The notes beneath the pieces are model-generated. The model did no database searches. It was not told the origin of the DNA and saw only the letters and a list, made by a program, of their open reading frames with translations. A stretch of DNA of 64,000 nt from Candidatus Parcubacteria bacterium (lineage in GTDB: Bacteria > Patescibacteria > ABY1 > UBA1558 > GWA2-36-10): contig JABHSK010000001.1 in the NCBI GenBank assembly GCA_018669975.1, positions 62,001-126,000 on the forward strand, given 5' to 3'. Positions 1-8,439 of the stretch are shown here, piece by piece. The position numbers and the translations under genes are program-made. How positions within the stretch are numbered: position 1 is the first letter of the stretch; every line of letters starts with the position of its first letter.

Positions 1-321
1 AACAAAAGCTAGAATAGTCAACAAAATAATTGTTAAAATATTTTTTGAGGTTAGAATGGTTAATTGTAAACTACGCAATATAAAAATTATGATTAAAAAA
101 ATAATAGTATGTAAACCAAATACTCCTGTAAATGAGTCGACAAATAAACCAGCTAGAAAAGCAAAACCATAATAAACCCAGCGTTCTTCCGTATTATAAT
201 AAGCCAACAAGGTGACTATCAAAAATGGCTGCACGTATTGCCAACCATTATCATAAAAATTTAGTACGGTAAAAAAATAAACCGCCACCAAAAATATTAA
301 CATTAAAAGTAAATACCTCAT
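1..321 (-). CDS. mreD: MreD-like rod-shape protein, partial (3' end beyond window)
   Basis: The 107 visible codons start at an ATG that overlaps the mreC stop in an ATGA arrangement. The product is very hydrophobic, with three to four predicted membrane helices and charged turns such as YYNTEERW and an FVDSFTG loop, which is typical of MreD. Position directly after mreC in an mreB-mreC-mreD order supports the call. MreD is an inner-membrane part of the elongation machinery that guides peptidoglycan synthesis along MreB. The C-terminus lies outside the window. No SD is seen, so translation is probably coupled to mreC. Confidence 0.75.
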   Translation of the reverse strand, partial: MRYLLLMLIFLVAVYFFTVLNFYDNGWQYVQPFLIVTLLAYYNTEERWVYYGFAFLAGLFVDSFTGVFGLHTIIFLIIIFILRSLQLTILTSKNILTIILLTILAFV

Positions 322-1058
322 AATGAGTCTATCACTGCTACTATAGATAAAGTATTATAATCAACTATTGGTGATATAGACGCCTCCTTAAATAATTCTT
401 CCTGTGAAAAGTTAACCTCCTCAACCACACCAACAACCAATCCTGGCGGAATATTAACATCTAAATCGGCTGTAACTACTAAATCGTTCTTTTTAATTTC
501 GTGATCCTGGGGAACATAATTCAGGTTCATAGTTAAACCCAAAGAACCAGTCAACAAACCAGAGACTTTTAAACCCTTACCTGTTTTGATTGCTAATTTA
601 CTAAAATTATCAGCTAACAACCTAACCTTGGAAGAATCTATACCAACATCAATAACTTTACCAACGATTATACCATTGTTGATTACTACGGCCTGGCCAA
701 GCTCTATATTTTGTCCTCTGCCAGCATCTATAATCAAAATATTACGATTAGCTGGATCACGACTCAATATATTAGCTACCACCAAGCTGTATTCTTTTTC
801 TTTTTTAAAAGATAATAATTCTTTAAGTTGTTGATTCTCCTCAGCTAGTGTTTTTAATCGGTTGTTCTCTGCTAAAAGGTTTTTATATTCTTCTTCTAAA
901 TTGTCTGGTTTAGTCAACAAACTATTGATAGCGCTCTGCGGAGCCAACCAAGATCTAAAAACTACCCCTAAATCAAAAATTTGCCCATTTTTAAATAAAA
1001 TAAGTAGGGCAATTATTACCAAAAACAGTAAAAAAATTTTTAGGTTTTGTCTAAGCAT
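318..1058 (-). CDS. mreC: Rod shape-determining protein MreC
   Basis: This 246-residue protein has one N-terminal membrane helix (about residues 7-24). A coiled coil follows (about 52-85, rich in E/L/K/N), then the paired beta-barrel region of MreC, with GQAVVINNGIIVGKV and LTGSLGLTMNLNYV typical of the family. Length is a little short but within range. MreC sits outside the membrane and links MreB to the elongation penicillin-binding proteins. It lies 9 nt downstream of mreB and overlaps mreD, so the three genes are one transcription unit. No SD is apparent. Confidence 0.9.
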   Translation of the reverse strand: MLRQNLKIFLLFLVIIALLILFKNGQIFDLGVVFRSWLAPQSAINSLLTKPDNLEEEYKNLLAENNRLKTLAEENQQLKELLSFKKEKEYSLVVANILSRDPANRNILIIDAGRGQNIELGQAVVINNGIIVGKVIDVGIDSSKVRLLADNFSKLAIKTGKGLKVSGLLTGSLGLTMNLNYVPQDHEIKKNDLVVTADLDVNIPPGLVVGVVEEVNFSQEELFKEASISPIVDYNTLSIVAVIDSL

Positions 1059-1067
1059 AGTCTAAGT

Positions 1068-2120
1068 TTAGCTTAAACCTGAATCTTTTGTTGAAGGCAA
1101 AATGATATCTTTCAAATTATTAAGATCATCCAGTACTTTACCAGTACCACGTACTACTGCTGTCAACGGCTCATCAGTAATATGTACTGGCATTTTTGTC
1201 TCTTGAGATATCAAAGTATCCAAACCTCTAAGTAAGGCTCCACCACCGGTAAGAACCATGCCTTTTTCATATAAATCCGCTACTAATTCTGGAGGTGTGT
1301 TCTCAATAGTAGCTTTGATGTTATCCACTATTAATTTAATTGGTTTAGTAATTGCCTCCCGTATATTAGAATCTGTTATTTTTATTTCTTTTGGTAAACC
1401 AGTAAGTAAATCACGACCTCTCATAATAGTCTCTATGGGTTCATTTAAAGGCAAGACAGATGCGGTTTGAATCTTTATTTTTTCTGCGGTACGTTCTCCT
1501 AATAAAATATTAAATTTATCACGAGCATATTGAATAATTGCTTCATTAAGTTTATCGCCAGCCAGCTTAAGTGCTTTCCAGGAAACAACCCCACCTAAAG
1601 AAATAACAGCTATTTCAGTAGTACCACCACCAATATCTACTATCATACTACCAGTGGCCTCCTGAATCGGTAAGCCAGCCCCAATAGCAGAAGCCATTGG
1701 CTCCTCAATCAACAGAACTTGAGAGGCACCAGCACCCATGACAGCGTCTTCAACAGCCTTTCTCTCTACTTCTGTCACATCCAATGGAATAGCAATTACC
1801 ACCCTTGGTCGAGGCATAAGAGTAAAAGACTCACGATGTACTTTTTCAATAAAGTGCTTAATCATTTTTTCTGAAACTTCAAAATCAGAAATAACACCAT
1901 CAATCAAAGGACGAGTAACCGAAATATGCGTTGGTGTTTTTCCAAGCATAATTTTGGCATCTTCACCAACAGCCAAAATCTTTTCGTTCCTATTATTAAT
2001 AGCAACCACTGAAGGCTCATTGATCACAATGCCCTGCTCTCGGACATAAACCAAAGTATTGGCCGTTCCTAGGTCAATACCCATATCTTTAGAAAAGTTT
2101 TTAAAAAATTTCTTTATCAT
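1068..2120 (-). CDS. mreB: Cell shape-determining actin homologue MreB
   Basis: The 350-residue protein has the full actin/Hsp70 ATPase core. The phosphate-1 loop is MGIDLGTANTLVYV, the phosphate-2 motif is MIVDIGGGTTEIAVISLGG, and the adenosine loop is VLTGGGALLRGLD. Family blocks such as MVIAIP-like VVIAIPLDVTEVERKAV are present. Length is normal. MreB forms membrane-bound filaments that organise lateral wall synthesis. Its start codon touches the end of proS (1-nt overlap), so it may be co-transcribed with the upstream genes. No SD precedes the ATG, as for most AT-rich genes here. Confidence 0.97.
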   Translation of the reverse strand: MIKKFFKNFSKDMGIDLGTANTLVYVREQGIVINEPSVVAINNRNEKILAVGEDAKIMLGKTPTHISVTRPLIDGVISDFEVSEKMIKHFIEKVHRESFTLMPRPRVVIAIPLDVTEVERKAVEDAVMGAGASQVLLIEEPMASAIGAGLPIQEATGSMIVDIGGGTTEIAVISLGGVVSWKALKLAGDKLNEAIIQYARDKFNILLGERTAEKIKIQTASVLPLNEPIETIMRGRDLLTGLPKEIKITDSNIREAITKPIKLIVDNIKATIENTPPELVADLYEKGMVLTGGGALLRGLDTLISQETKMPVHITDEPLTAVVRGTGKVLDDLNNLKDIILPSTKDSGLS

Positions 2121-3358
2121 TATTTATAAAACTCATTTAACTTCTTAACTGCTACTGTAAGAGACATTAGTTCTGTTTTATGATCAGCTCGATAAATCAA
2201 CTCTAAATCATCCTGTTTATCACTAACTATCAACTGCCAACATACTCCTATCAAATCTGCGTCTTTTAGCTTCTTGCCAAAGGAGGTGTCCCTGTCATCA
2301 TATAATACCTCAAATCCCTTTTTCTGCAAATCTTGATAGACCTTATCTGCCTTTTTACTGTCTTTTTTGGCTAAGTTTAGCAAATGTACATCAAAAGGAG
2401 TTGTGTTCTTAGTCCAAATAATTCCATCCTTGTCATGATTGGCTTCAACTATCGTTCCCATAGCCCTACCTAAACCAATACCATAACAACCCATCACAAC
2501 ATCTTTTTGCTGCCCATCTTTATCAGTAAACTTCAAGGACATTTTATTGGAATATTCATTGCCTAAATTAAATATATTACCAGCTTCAACTGTTTTTTCT
2601 TCACTTAACTTTGCACCACATTTAGGACATTTATCACCAGCCTTTTGTTTGGCTATTTCTTTATTCTGAGCCCAAGCACATTTTTCACACAAAATTGTTA
2701 AATCTTCACCAGCTTCATTTTTTACCATGAACTCATGAGAGAATTTTTTACTGATAGCACCGCCTGATGCCTCAACTGAAAAAGATTCCAAACCCATCCG
2801 TTGAAAAATTTTTAAATACGCATCATGAGCTCTTTGATAATACTCATCTAGATCTGATTCATCTGTATGAAAACTATATAAATCTTTCATGCCAAATTCT
2901 CTACCACGAAGCAAGCCGGACTTAGCTCTTTTTTCATCCCTAAATTTAGTTTGCATTTGATACAAATAAATTGGCAGGTCTTTATAAGATGTTAGGTGTT
3001 TTTTAACAATATCAACCACCACCTCTTCGTGAGTGGTTCCTAAACCGACAGCTGAACCATGATGATCTTTGAATTGATACATAATTGGCTCCATTTCTTC
3101 CCAACGCCCTGTTTGTTGCCATAATTCCTTGGCTTGTAAAACAGGCATCAGTATTTCTTGGCCATCAATTGCATTTATTTCTTCACGAATAATATTTTCA
3201 ATTTTTCTATAAGTCCTAAGACCTAAAGGTAAATAATTATAGACTCCAGCCATCTGTTTTTCTATAAAACCAGCCTTGGTTAATAATTCGGCGTTAATAC
3301 TTTTTTCATCCTGACTAATATCACGCCTAGTTTTACCAAATAATTTTGATTGTTTCAT
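2120..3358 (-). CDS. proS: Prolyl-tRNA synthetase, short form without the INS editing domain
   Basis: A class II synthetase of 412 residues. Motif 1 is near GLRTYRKIENIIREE, motif 2 near TKFRDEKRAKSGLLRGREFGMKDLYSF, and motif 3 near GCYGIGLGRAMGTI, followed by an anticodon-binding domain (about 320-410). Standard bacterial ProRS has about 570 residues and carries a roughly 180-residue INS editing domain between motifs 2 and 3. Here that place holds only a short four-cysteine segment (CEKC...CPKC, about residues 225-250) that may bind zinc. The enzyme charges tRNA-Pro and probably depends on separate factors, if any, to clear Ala-tRNA-Pro. Confidence 0.93.
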   Translation of the reverse strand: MKQSKLFGKTRRDISQDEKSINAELLTKAGFIEKQMAGVYNYLPLGLRTYRKIENIIREEINAIDGQEILMPVLQAKELWQQTGRWEEMEPIMYQFKDHHGSAVGLGTTHEEVVVDIVKKHLTSYKDLPIYLYQMQTKFRDEKRAKSGLLRGREFGMKDLYSFHTDESDLDEYYQRAHDAYLKIFQRMGLESFSVEASGGAISKKFSHEFMVKNEAGEDLTILCEKCAWAQNKEIAKQKAGDKCPKCGAKLSEEKTVEAGNIFNLGNEYSNKMSLKFTDKDGQQKDVVMGCYGIGLGRAMGTIVEANHDKDGIIWTKNTTPFDVHLLNLAKKDSKKADKVYQDLQKKGFEVLYDDRDTSFGKKLKDADLIGVCWQLIVSDKQDDLELIYRADHKTELMSLTVAVKKLNEFYK

Positions 3359-3361
3359 ATA

Positions 3362-3646
3362 TTATGTATTTATTAAACTAATAATCCGCTGCTTTTCTTG
3401 ATCCAACACTTCGGTATCATAATCACCACTGTGTGCTGTATGACCTTCATAGCAGGCACCTTTTTGATCCAGGTGCAGTGAAAACTCCAAGCCACTCGGC
3501 TTTTCTTTAAGGTAAACATGGAAACGCGGAAATTCATTACTGGACAAACGACGAGCAAAACTCTGATTGCGTTTATGTGGGTGATAACCCAGTCTACGCA
3601 TCAGATTGAGATGATTTACCTTTATGTTTTCTAATACAAATTTCAT
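3362..3646 (-). CDS. Small conserved-looking protein of unknown function
   Basis: A 94-residue basic protein placed 3 nt before proS and 6 nt after rseP on the same strand. It is soluble, with no signal or membrane segment, and has a basic first half (MRRLGYHPHKRNQSFARRL) and a mixed alpha/beta second half with several His residues and a GHTAHSGDYDTEVL stretch. I do not recognise the family. The tight spacing within a housekeeping run and the absence of an overlapping better frame argue that it is real. Confidence 0.75.
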   Translation of the reverse strand: MKFVLENIKVNHLNLMRRLGYHPHKRNQSFARRLSSNEFPRFHVYLKEKPSGLEFSLHLDQKGACYEGHTAHSGDYDTEVLDQEKQRIISLINT

Positions 3647-3652
3647 TAGTTT

Positions 3653-4756
3653 TTAGAATAAATTTTTGATAGCAGTCCAAATACCACCACCATAACGCAT
3701 AAAGTCTCTGAAAGTTATAAAGATTATCAAGCCCATCAATAAAATAAAACCTGAATTATGCATCCAACCTTCTACTTTTTCATTTAGTTTGTGGCCACGA
3801 ATTTTTTCTATACCCACAAATAACAGTCTACCACCATCTAAAGCTGGAAATGGTAAAATATTAATAACAGCTAAATTAATAGACAAAATAGCCATAAATT
3901 GCAAGATATAGATCCAGCCCATTTTAACAAATTTACCAGTTAAAACAGCTACACCAACGGGTCCTGAAACTTCAGCTGATAAACGACCCTCGCTAAATAA
4001 TGTGCCAATTAAATTGCCAAAAGCTTGAACAATTCTAACTGCCATGATTCCTGTGGCTTTAAGTCCTTGTCCGATGCTCTCAAAAAAACCATAACTAACA
4101 ACTCCTGTATCCAACATGCCAATTCCTACAACTGGCTTTTCATAACCCTCTAAATTGCCTGGTGTTAAATTAATAGTCTTTTCTTCACCAGCTCTAGCTA
4201 TCAAAAACTCCATTTCATCATAACGATGCTCATCAATGGCTTCATAAACCATATCTGAGTTTTCCATACTCACGCCATTGACTGTTAAAATCTCGTCAGT
4301 AACCTGTAAATCATTCTCTGCGGCTACACTATTAGAGCTAACCTCAACAATCATAATACTTCTCTGACTGATTTGAACATCCCCCATGTTATCACTAAGT
4401 GCTTGTGGTAATCCAAAATAAAAACCAACTGACAAAGCAATTATGGCCAACACAAAATTCATACCTACACCAGCTGACAAAATAGCTGCACGTTTCCAAG
4501 CTGCCTGGTTAGCAAAACTGTGTGGATCATCAGCATGATCACCCGATTCACCTTTTATTTTTACAAAACCACCCACCGGAATCAAATTGATAGAATAAAC
4601 AATGCCTTTTCTTTTTATAGAAAATAACTTAGGTGGAAAACCAATCGCAAATTCTTCTACGTCTACACCCAATTTTCTAGCAGTAAGAAAATGACCTAGT
4701 TCATGAACCAGTACTAAAACTCCTAATATTAATACAAACGAAATAAGTGTTATCAT
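3653..4756 (-). CDS. rseP: RseP-type site-2 zinc metalloprotease
   Basis: The 367-residue membrane protease has the zinc motif HELGHF (about residues 18-23) in the first helix and the second metal-ligand motif NILPFPALDGGRLL (about 292-305) near the C-terminus. Between them lies one PDZ domain (about 125-205) with VSSNSVAAENDLQVTDEILTVNG. Family members cut membrane-embedded substrates such as anti-sigma factors after a first external cut, and remove remnant signal peptides. One PDZ rather than two is common outside Proteobacteria. It is directly upstream of the 94-residue protein and downstream of frr. Confidence 0.93.
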   Translation of the reverse strand: MITLISFVLILGVLVLVHELGHFLTARKLGVDVEEFAIGFPPKLFSIKRKGIVYSINLIPVGGFVKIKGESGDHADDPHSFANQAAWKRAAILSAGVGMNFVLAIIALSVGFYFGLPQALSDNMGDVQISQRSIMIVEVSSNSVAAENDLQVTDEILTVNGVSMENSDMVYEAIDEHRYDEMEFLIARAGEEKTINLTPGNLEGYEKPVVGIGMLDTGVVSYGFFESIGQGLKATGIMAVRIVQAFGNLIGTLFSEGRLSAEVSGPVGVAVLTGKFVKMGWIYILQFMAILSINLAVINILPFPALDGGRLLFVGIEKIRGHKLNEKVEGWMHNSGFILLMGLIIFITFRDFMRYGGGIWTAIKNLF

Positions 4757-4759
4757 AAT

Positions 4760-5314
4760 TTAAATAGTCATTATCTCCTTTTCTTTAGAGTCACCAAGTT
4801 CTTTGATTTTTTCATTATATTCCTTGGTCATATCATCTAGTTCCTTAAGTGCCTGAAACTTTTCATCCTCTGATATCTCTTTTGATTTTTCTAATGAAAT
4901 AACATCTTCTTTTATCTTCTCACGTTGAGAACGTAAAGCAATTCTAGCTTCTTCTAATTTTTTAGATAAAATTTTCACCAACTCTTTACGGCTCTCCTCT
5001 GTTAGGGATGGAAAATTCAAACGAACAATATCTCCATCAACAATTGGATTAACGTTTAAATCAGACTTTGCTAGAGCCCTTTCTATGTCTTTAAGTATAT
5101 TCTTGTCCCAAGGTTTAATACTAATAGTTCGTGGCTCGGGTGTACTGATTGCTGCCAATTGCATCAAATCTGAAGTAGTACCATAGGACTCCACTTGTAT
5201 GGCTTCAACCAAGTTTGGTGCCACCCTACCTGTCCGTAAAGATGAAATATCACCTTGCAAGAATTCCAAAGTCTTTTCGTATTGATCTTTGTTATTCTGA
5301 ACTATGCTATTCAT
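4760..5314 (-). CDS. frr: Ribosome recycling factor
   Basis: At 184 residues this is the normal length. It has family signatures including GDISSLRTGRVAPNLVE near the N-terminus, STPEPRTISIKPWDKN in the middle, and LTEESRKELVKILSKKLEEARIALRSQREK in the long helical arm. RRF splits post-termination ribosomes together with EF-G. The gene starts at ATG without an SD and ends 3 nt before rseP, so the two are probably co-translated from one mRNA. Confidence 0.97.
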   Translation of the reverse strand: MNSIVQNNKDQYEKTLEFLQGDISSLRTGRVAPNLVEAIQVESYGTTSDLMQLAAISTPEPRTISIKPWDKNILKDIERALAKSDLNVNPIVDGDIVRLNFPSLTEESRKELVKILSKKLEEARIALRSQREKIKEDVISLEKSKEISEDEKFQALKELDDMTKEYNEKIKELGDSKEKEIMTI

Positions 5315-5333
5315 AAAATTTGTTTAATAATTA

Positions 5334-6458
5334 TTATTGTCTAATAAAAAATGTTCCTAGATACATAAATTTATTATCTTGAGAAAATTTGAAAAACCTA
5401 GCTGAATTTGGTGTTGGCAATGGATTGACATCCCAATTCTTACCACCATCTATAGAATGATAAATAGCTACCGTAGTACCATAAAATATTTCATTGGTAT
5501 TTTGCGGATTAACCTCAAAGGCATATATAACATCACCTCTGTTTGGTGATAATAGCTCTACTTGTTGCCAAGTTTGACTATCCTTTAACCTAAATAAACC
5601 AGTATTATTCACAAAAAGAATACCATCTGGAACACTTTTGTCTATGCCAATATATAAAGCATTAATATATCCTGTACTTTTTAAACTAGCAGCGTCTTCG
5701 ATACCCGGATCATCTGGCTCAATAATCGGCAATTCCATTAAGTCTTGAAAATTAGCAGCTCCATCGACACTCTTAAATAAACCTTTATTGGCTACATTCA
5801 CATACACAATATTTCCATCAATGTGATTTTGAGCAACTAGGAAAGTTATTTTCTGATCAAATCTATGAATAGTATCCCAAGAACGACCGTAGTCATGACT
5901 CTTTAAAAACTTACCGTCAGAAGTTCCTGCATAAATCACACGATTATCACTACCATTAACTGCTACTGTAGTCATAAATTGACCAGGCTTAGTTTCAAAG
6001 TAAACCCTATCCCAACTTCGTGAACAATCTGTTGATTTGTACAAACTATTATGAACAGCTACATAAACGGTACATTTATTTCTAGGATCTACAGCTATAG
6101 AATTGACAGTCCCCAAATCTCTTAAAGTGTTAAACCAGCCATTGCCATAATTATATGAATAATACACACCATTAACTTGAGTACCTAAATAAATAGTTGC
6201 TGGATCAGACGGATCTTCAGCATAAACAGTCAAGTTGGTTGCATTGAAATTAACTTGTTGACCACCAATAGTATATAGATTGGTAACGTGGTCCCAGGTT
6301 TTTCCTAAATTGGCGGTTCTAAATAAACCACCGTAAGCTAAATTACCTGCCGCGCTATCTTTCTTTTTGATATTAATACCTAAACATCCAGAAAGTACTA
6401 ACGGCAAGATTAAAACTAGCAGCCAAAATTTATTAAATGATAATTTTTGTTTTTTCAT
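5334..6458 (-). CDS. Lipoprotein with BNR/Asp-box beta-propeller repeats
   Basis: I prefer the ATG at 6458 (374 residues) to the longer in-frame start at 6473, because it puts a clean lipoprotein signal at the front: a basic start, a hydrophobic run, then LVLSGC as lipobox. The rest repeats a WD40-size unit with Asp-box features such as SYNYGNGW, STDCSRSWDRV, SHDYGRSWDTI, SVDGAANF and SIDGGKNWDV, about 45 residues apart. This resembles the Ycf48/sortilin type of propeller used for protein binding or assembly. It is anchored outside the membrane. It follows holB by 4 nt. Substrate unknown. Confidence 0.8.
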   Translation of the reverse strand: MKKQKLSFNKFWLLVLILPLVLSGCLGINIKKKDSAAGNLAYGGLFRTANLGKTWDHVTNLYTIGGQQVNFNATNLTVYAEDPSDPATIYLGTQVNGVYYSYNYGNGWFNTLRDLGTVNSIAVDPRNKCTVYVAVHNSLYKSTDCSRSWDRVYFETKPGQFMTTVAVNGSDNRVIYAGTSDGKFLKSHDYGRSWDTIHRFDQKITFLVAQNHIDGNIVYVNVANKGLFKSVDGAANFQDLMELPIIEPDDPGIEDAASLKSTGYINALYIGIDKSVPDGILFVNNTGLFRLKDSQTWQQVELLSPNRGDVIYAFEVNPQNTNEIFYGTTVAIYHSIDGGKNWDVNPLPTPNSARFFKFSQDNKFMYLGTFFIRQ

Positions 6459-6462
6459 GTAT

Positions 6463-7464
6463 TTATTTAACACTTAAAAGTAAGTTTTCCCACAGCAACT
6501 GTGGTGAAACATTATATTTTAATTTAGTTTTTATTTTGCTTAAAGATATTAAATTCTGAAAAAGTTTTTTGGCTGTAAACTGATTAGCCAAATCCTGTAA
6601 TTCTTTATGGTACACTTCGTTAACTACTGGACGATCTAGTTTTATCCATAACAGATCTCGTAAAAATACTTCAAATAAATTCAAATATTGCTCTGTTAAA
6701 TTCCCTAACTCATACATTTTGAATCCTGGGTGTTCCTTTTTTAAAATTTCAAACCATTTATCAATAGTGTTCATGTATACGAAAGTATTACTGGATAACA
6801 ATTTAATAACAAAATTACAGCTTTTCTTGAAGCTCTCGAGATTATCATTCATTAAATCTAAAGCAATACCGGGCTTACCAAAAGATAAGTTCATAATGGT
6901 CTTTTTTTCATCTTGACCAAAATCATAATTATCTAACCATTTTTCCATATCATCACGAGATAAAGATTGAAATTTTATCAATTGACATCGTGAAATAACA
7001 GTAGCTGGAAGATTGCTAATAGAATCAGCTATCAAAATAATAGTAGTATTGCGCGGTGGTTCTTCAAGTGTTTTTAATAAGGCATTGGCACCAAATAAAT
7101 TTACGTTTTCTGCTCCATAAATTATAGCTAACTTTTTATCAGCACTAACATTAGATAAAGATAATTTGTGCAAGAACTCCCTAATATTTTCTACTGACAA
7201 GTCTTCGTTGCGGCCAAGTTTGTGTAAATCTAAAAAAGTATTCTTCTTAATTAAACGACAATGATAACATTTCTGACATGGTCTAGTCTCCTGATCCTGA
7301 CACAATAATGATTGCACGAAGTAGTCTACTACCATTTTTTTACCTAATCCCCTAGGCCCATAAAACAAATACGTATTAGCCAGCTTGTTTTGACTAACCG
7401 TTTCCTGCAAATACTTTAACTGATTTTGGTGACCATAAATCGGCCATGTAAACTTATATGACAT
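6463..7464 (-). CDS. holB: DNA polymerase III delta-prime subunit (clamp loader)
   Basis: The 333-residue AAA+ protein has Walker A as FYGPRGLGKKMVV, a four-cysteine zinc module CQDQETRPCQKCYHC, sensor-like LAIIYGAENV and the SRC motif in VISRCQLIKF. These features match HolB or DnaX-family clamp-loader subunits. The final third is diverged. It works with DnaX and HolA to open and load the sliding clamp. I chose the start at 7464 (MSYKFTWPIYGHQ) because the family begins with W-x-IxGH; an upstream in-frame ATG at 7500 would add 12 unrelated residues. Confidence 0.88.
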   Translation of the reverse strand: MSYKFTWPIYGHQNQLKYLQETVSQNKLANTYLFYGPRGLGKKMVVDYFVQSLLCQDQETRPCQKCYHCRLIKKNTFLDLHKLGRNEDLSVENIREFLHKLSLSNVSADKKLAIIYGAENVNLFGANALLKTLEEPPRNTTIILIADSISNLPATVISRCQLIKFQSLSRDDMEKWLDNYDFGQDEKKTIMNLSFGKPGIALDLMNDNLESFKKSCNFVIKLLSSNTFVYMNTIDKWFEILKKEHPGFKMYELGNLTEQYLNLFEVFLRDLLWIKLDRPVVNEVYHKELQDLANQFTAKKLFQNLISLSKIKTKLKYNVSPQLLWENLLLSVK

Positions 7465-7588
7465 TGACTTTAAAATACCATTTTTGGCAGGAAAAATCAA
7501 TGTTTATAACCTTGACAATAAATAGCCTCTATGGTTTTATAATGACAATCTTCCTAGAACATTTCAAACACTCTCAAAAGGAGAAAAA

Positions 7589-7969
7589 ATGGAACGCTTA
7601 AAGTCAATCTTTAGTAGAATTTCCTTTATCTTTTGGATTCTCGTCTACGCCATAGTCTTCAATGGCCTCTATGACATCGGGTTGGATATCGCACCTGGTG
7701 CCAAGTCTGCCATCATCTGCGGCCTCTTGGCTGGCACTTTCCTGGTCTATACAGTCCATAGATACAAAAATCATATTTGCACCACCCTCCGCTGCCGCAT
7801 GTACAACGGCGCTGCTGTCTTCATTTTTATCTCTCTCTTGGATATCAAAAAGTACGCCACCAACGATCTGGCGATTCGCACTGTCTCTGCTATGATGGTA
7901 TATACCATCATCACACTGTTCGCTCTCTGGTTGGCTCGCCGCAGAAATGCCACCACGGCTACTCCTTGA
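7589..7969 (+). CDS. Four-helix small membrane protein, unknown
   Basis: A 126-residue protein with four predicted membrane helices (about 10-30, 38-56, 72-86, 98-116) and a basic C-terminus (LARRRNATTATP), so the tail is probably cytoplasmic. A good SD (AAAAGGAG) sits 6 nt before the ATG. The gene stands alone on the plus strand between minus-strand housekeeping genes, has its own TTGACA-like element near 7512 and a terminator right after the stop. Codon use is richer in G+C than its neighbours. No family recognised. Confidence 0.75.
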   Translation: MERLKSIFSRISFIFWILVYAIVFNGLYDIGLDIAPGAKSAIICGLLAGTFLVYTVHRYKNHICTTLRCRMYNGAAVFIFISLLDIKKYATNDLAIRTVSAMMVYTIITLFALWLARRRNATTATP

Positions 7970-7976
7970 TTATCTC

Positions 7977-8000
7977 GTCCTACTTCGGTAGGACTTTTTT
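7977..8000 (+). terminator. Terminator of the small membrane protein gene
   Basis: GTCCTAC and GTAGGAC form a 7-bp stem closed by a TTCG tetraloop, followed by six T residues. Confidence 0.9.
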
Positions 8001-8012
8001 ATTTAAAAATAA

Positions 8013-8034
8013 AAAACCCTGCCCTAGGCAGGAT
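8013..8034 (-). terminator. Terminator of the recJ-rnhA unit
   Basis: CCTGCC/GGCAGG hairpin with a 3-nt loop. Read on the minus strand it is followed by a T run (the A run at 8011-8016). Confidence 0.8.
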
Positions 8035-8040
8035 TTAATT

Positions 8041-8439
8041 TTATGATAATTCTTCGTCTAGCGCTTTATTGACTAAAGCATCTGCTGCTTTATTCTGCTC
8101 ACGCCGAACGTGTGTAAAAGTTATATTTTTAAATTTCATTGTCATATTCCAAACTTTTACAAAAAGCTTGGCCAATTCCTTATCTTTTACTTTGTATCTT
8201 TTATTTAGTTGTTCAACAATCAATTCACTATCCAAAAAACAATCAACTTCCGAAATATTTTTTTCCAGGGCTAACTCTACGCCACGGATAATTGCCTTAT
8301 ACTCAGCTTGATTATTGGTACCTTCGCCTATATATTCTGAAAAATTACCTACTTCTTTATCCTCTTCATAAAGAACACCACCAATAGCTGATGGTCCAGG
8401 ATTACCTCTAGCTCCTCCGTCAGTAAAAAGCTTATGCAT
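8041..8439 (-). CDS. rnhA: Ribonuclease HI
   Basis: The 132-residue protein begins with the RNase H strand LFTDGGARGNPG, which holds the first catalytic Asp (D7). The second acidic residue is in NNQAEYKAI (E47 region), the third in CFLDSELIVEQL, and the last is the Asp in NKAADALVN. The enzyme removes RNA from RNA-DNA hybrids. It is the short archaeal/Firmicutes-like form without the basic protrusion helix of E. coli. Its start overlaps the recJ end by 8 nt, linking two repair functions in one transcript. Confidence 0.94.
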   Translation of the reverse strand: MHKLFTDGGARGNPGPSAIGGVLYEEDKEVGNFSEYIGEGTNNQAEYKAIIRGVELALEKNISEVDCFLDSELIVEQLNKRYKVKDKELAKLFVKVWNMTMKFKNITFTHVRREQNKAADALVNKALDEELS

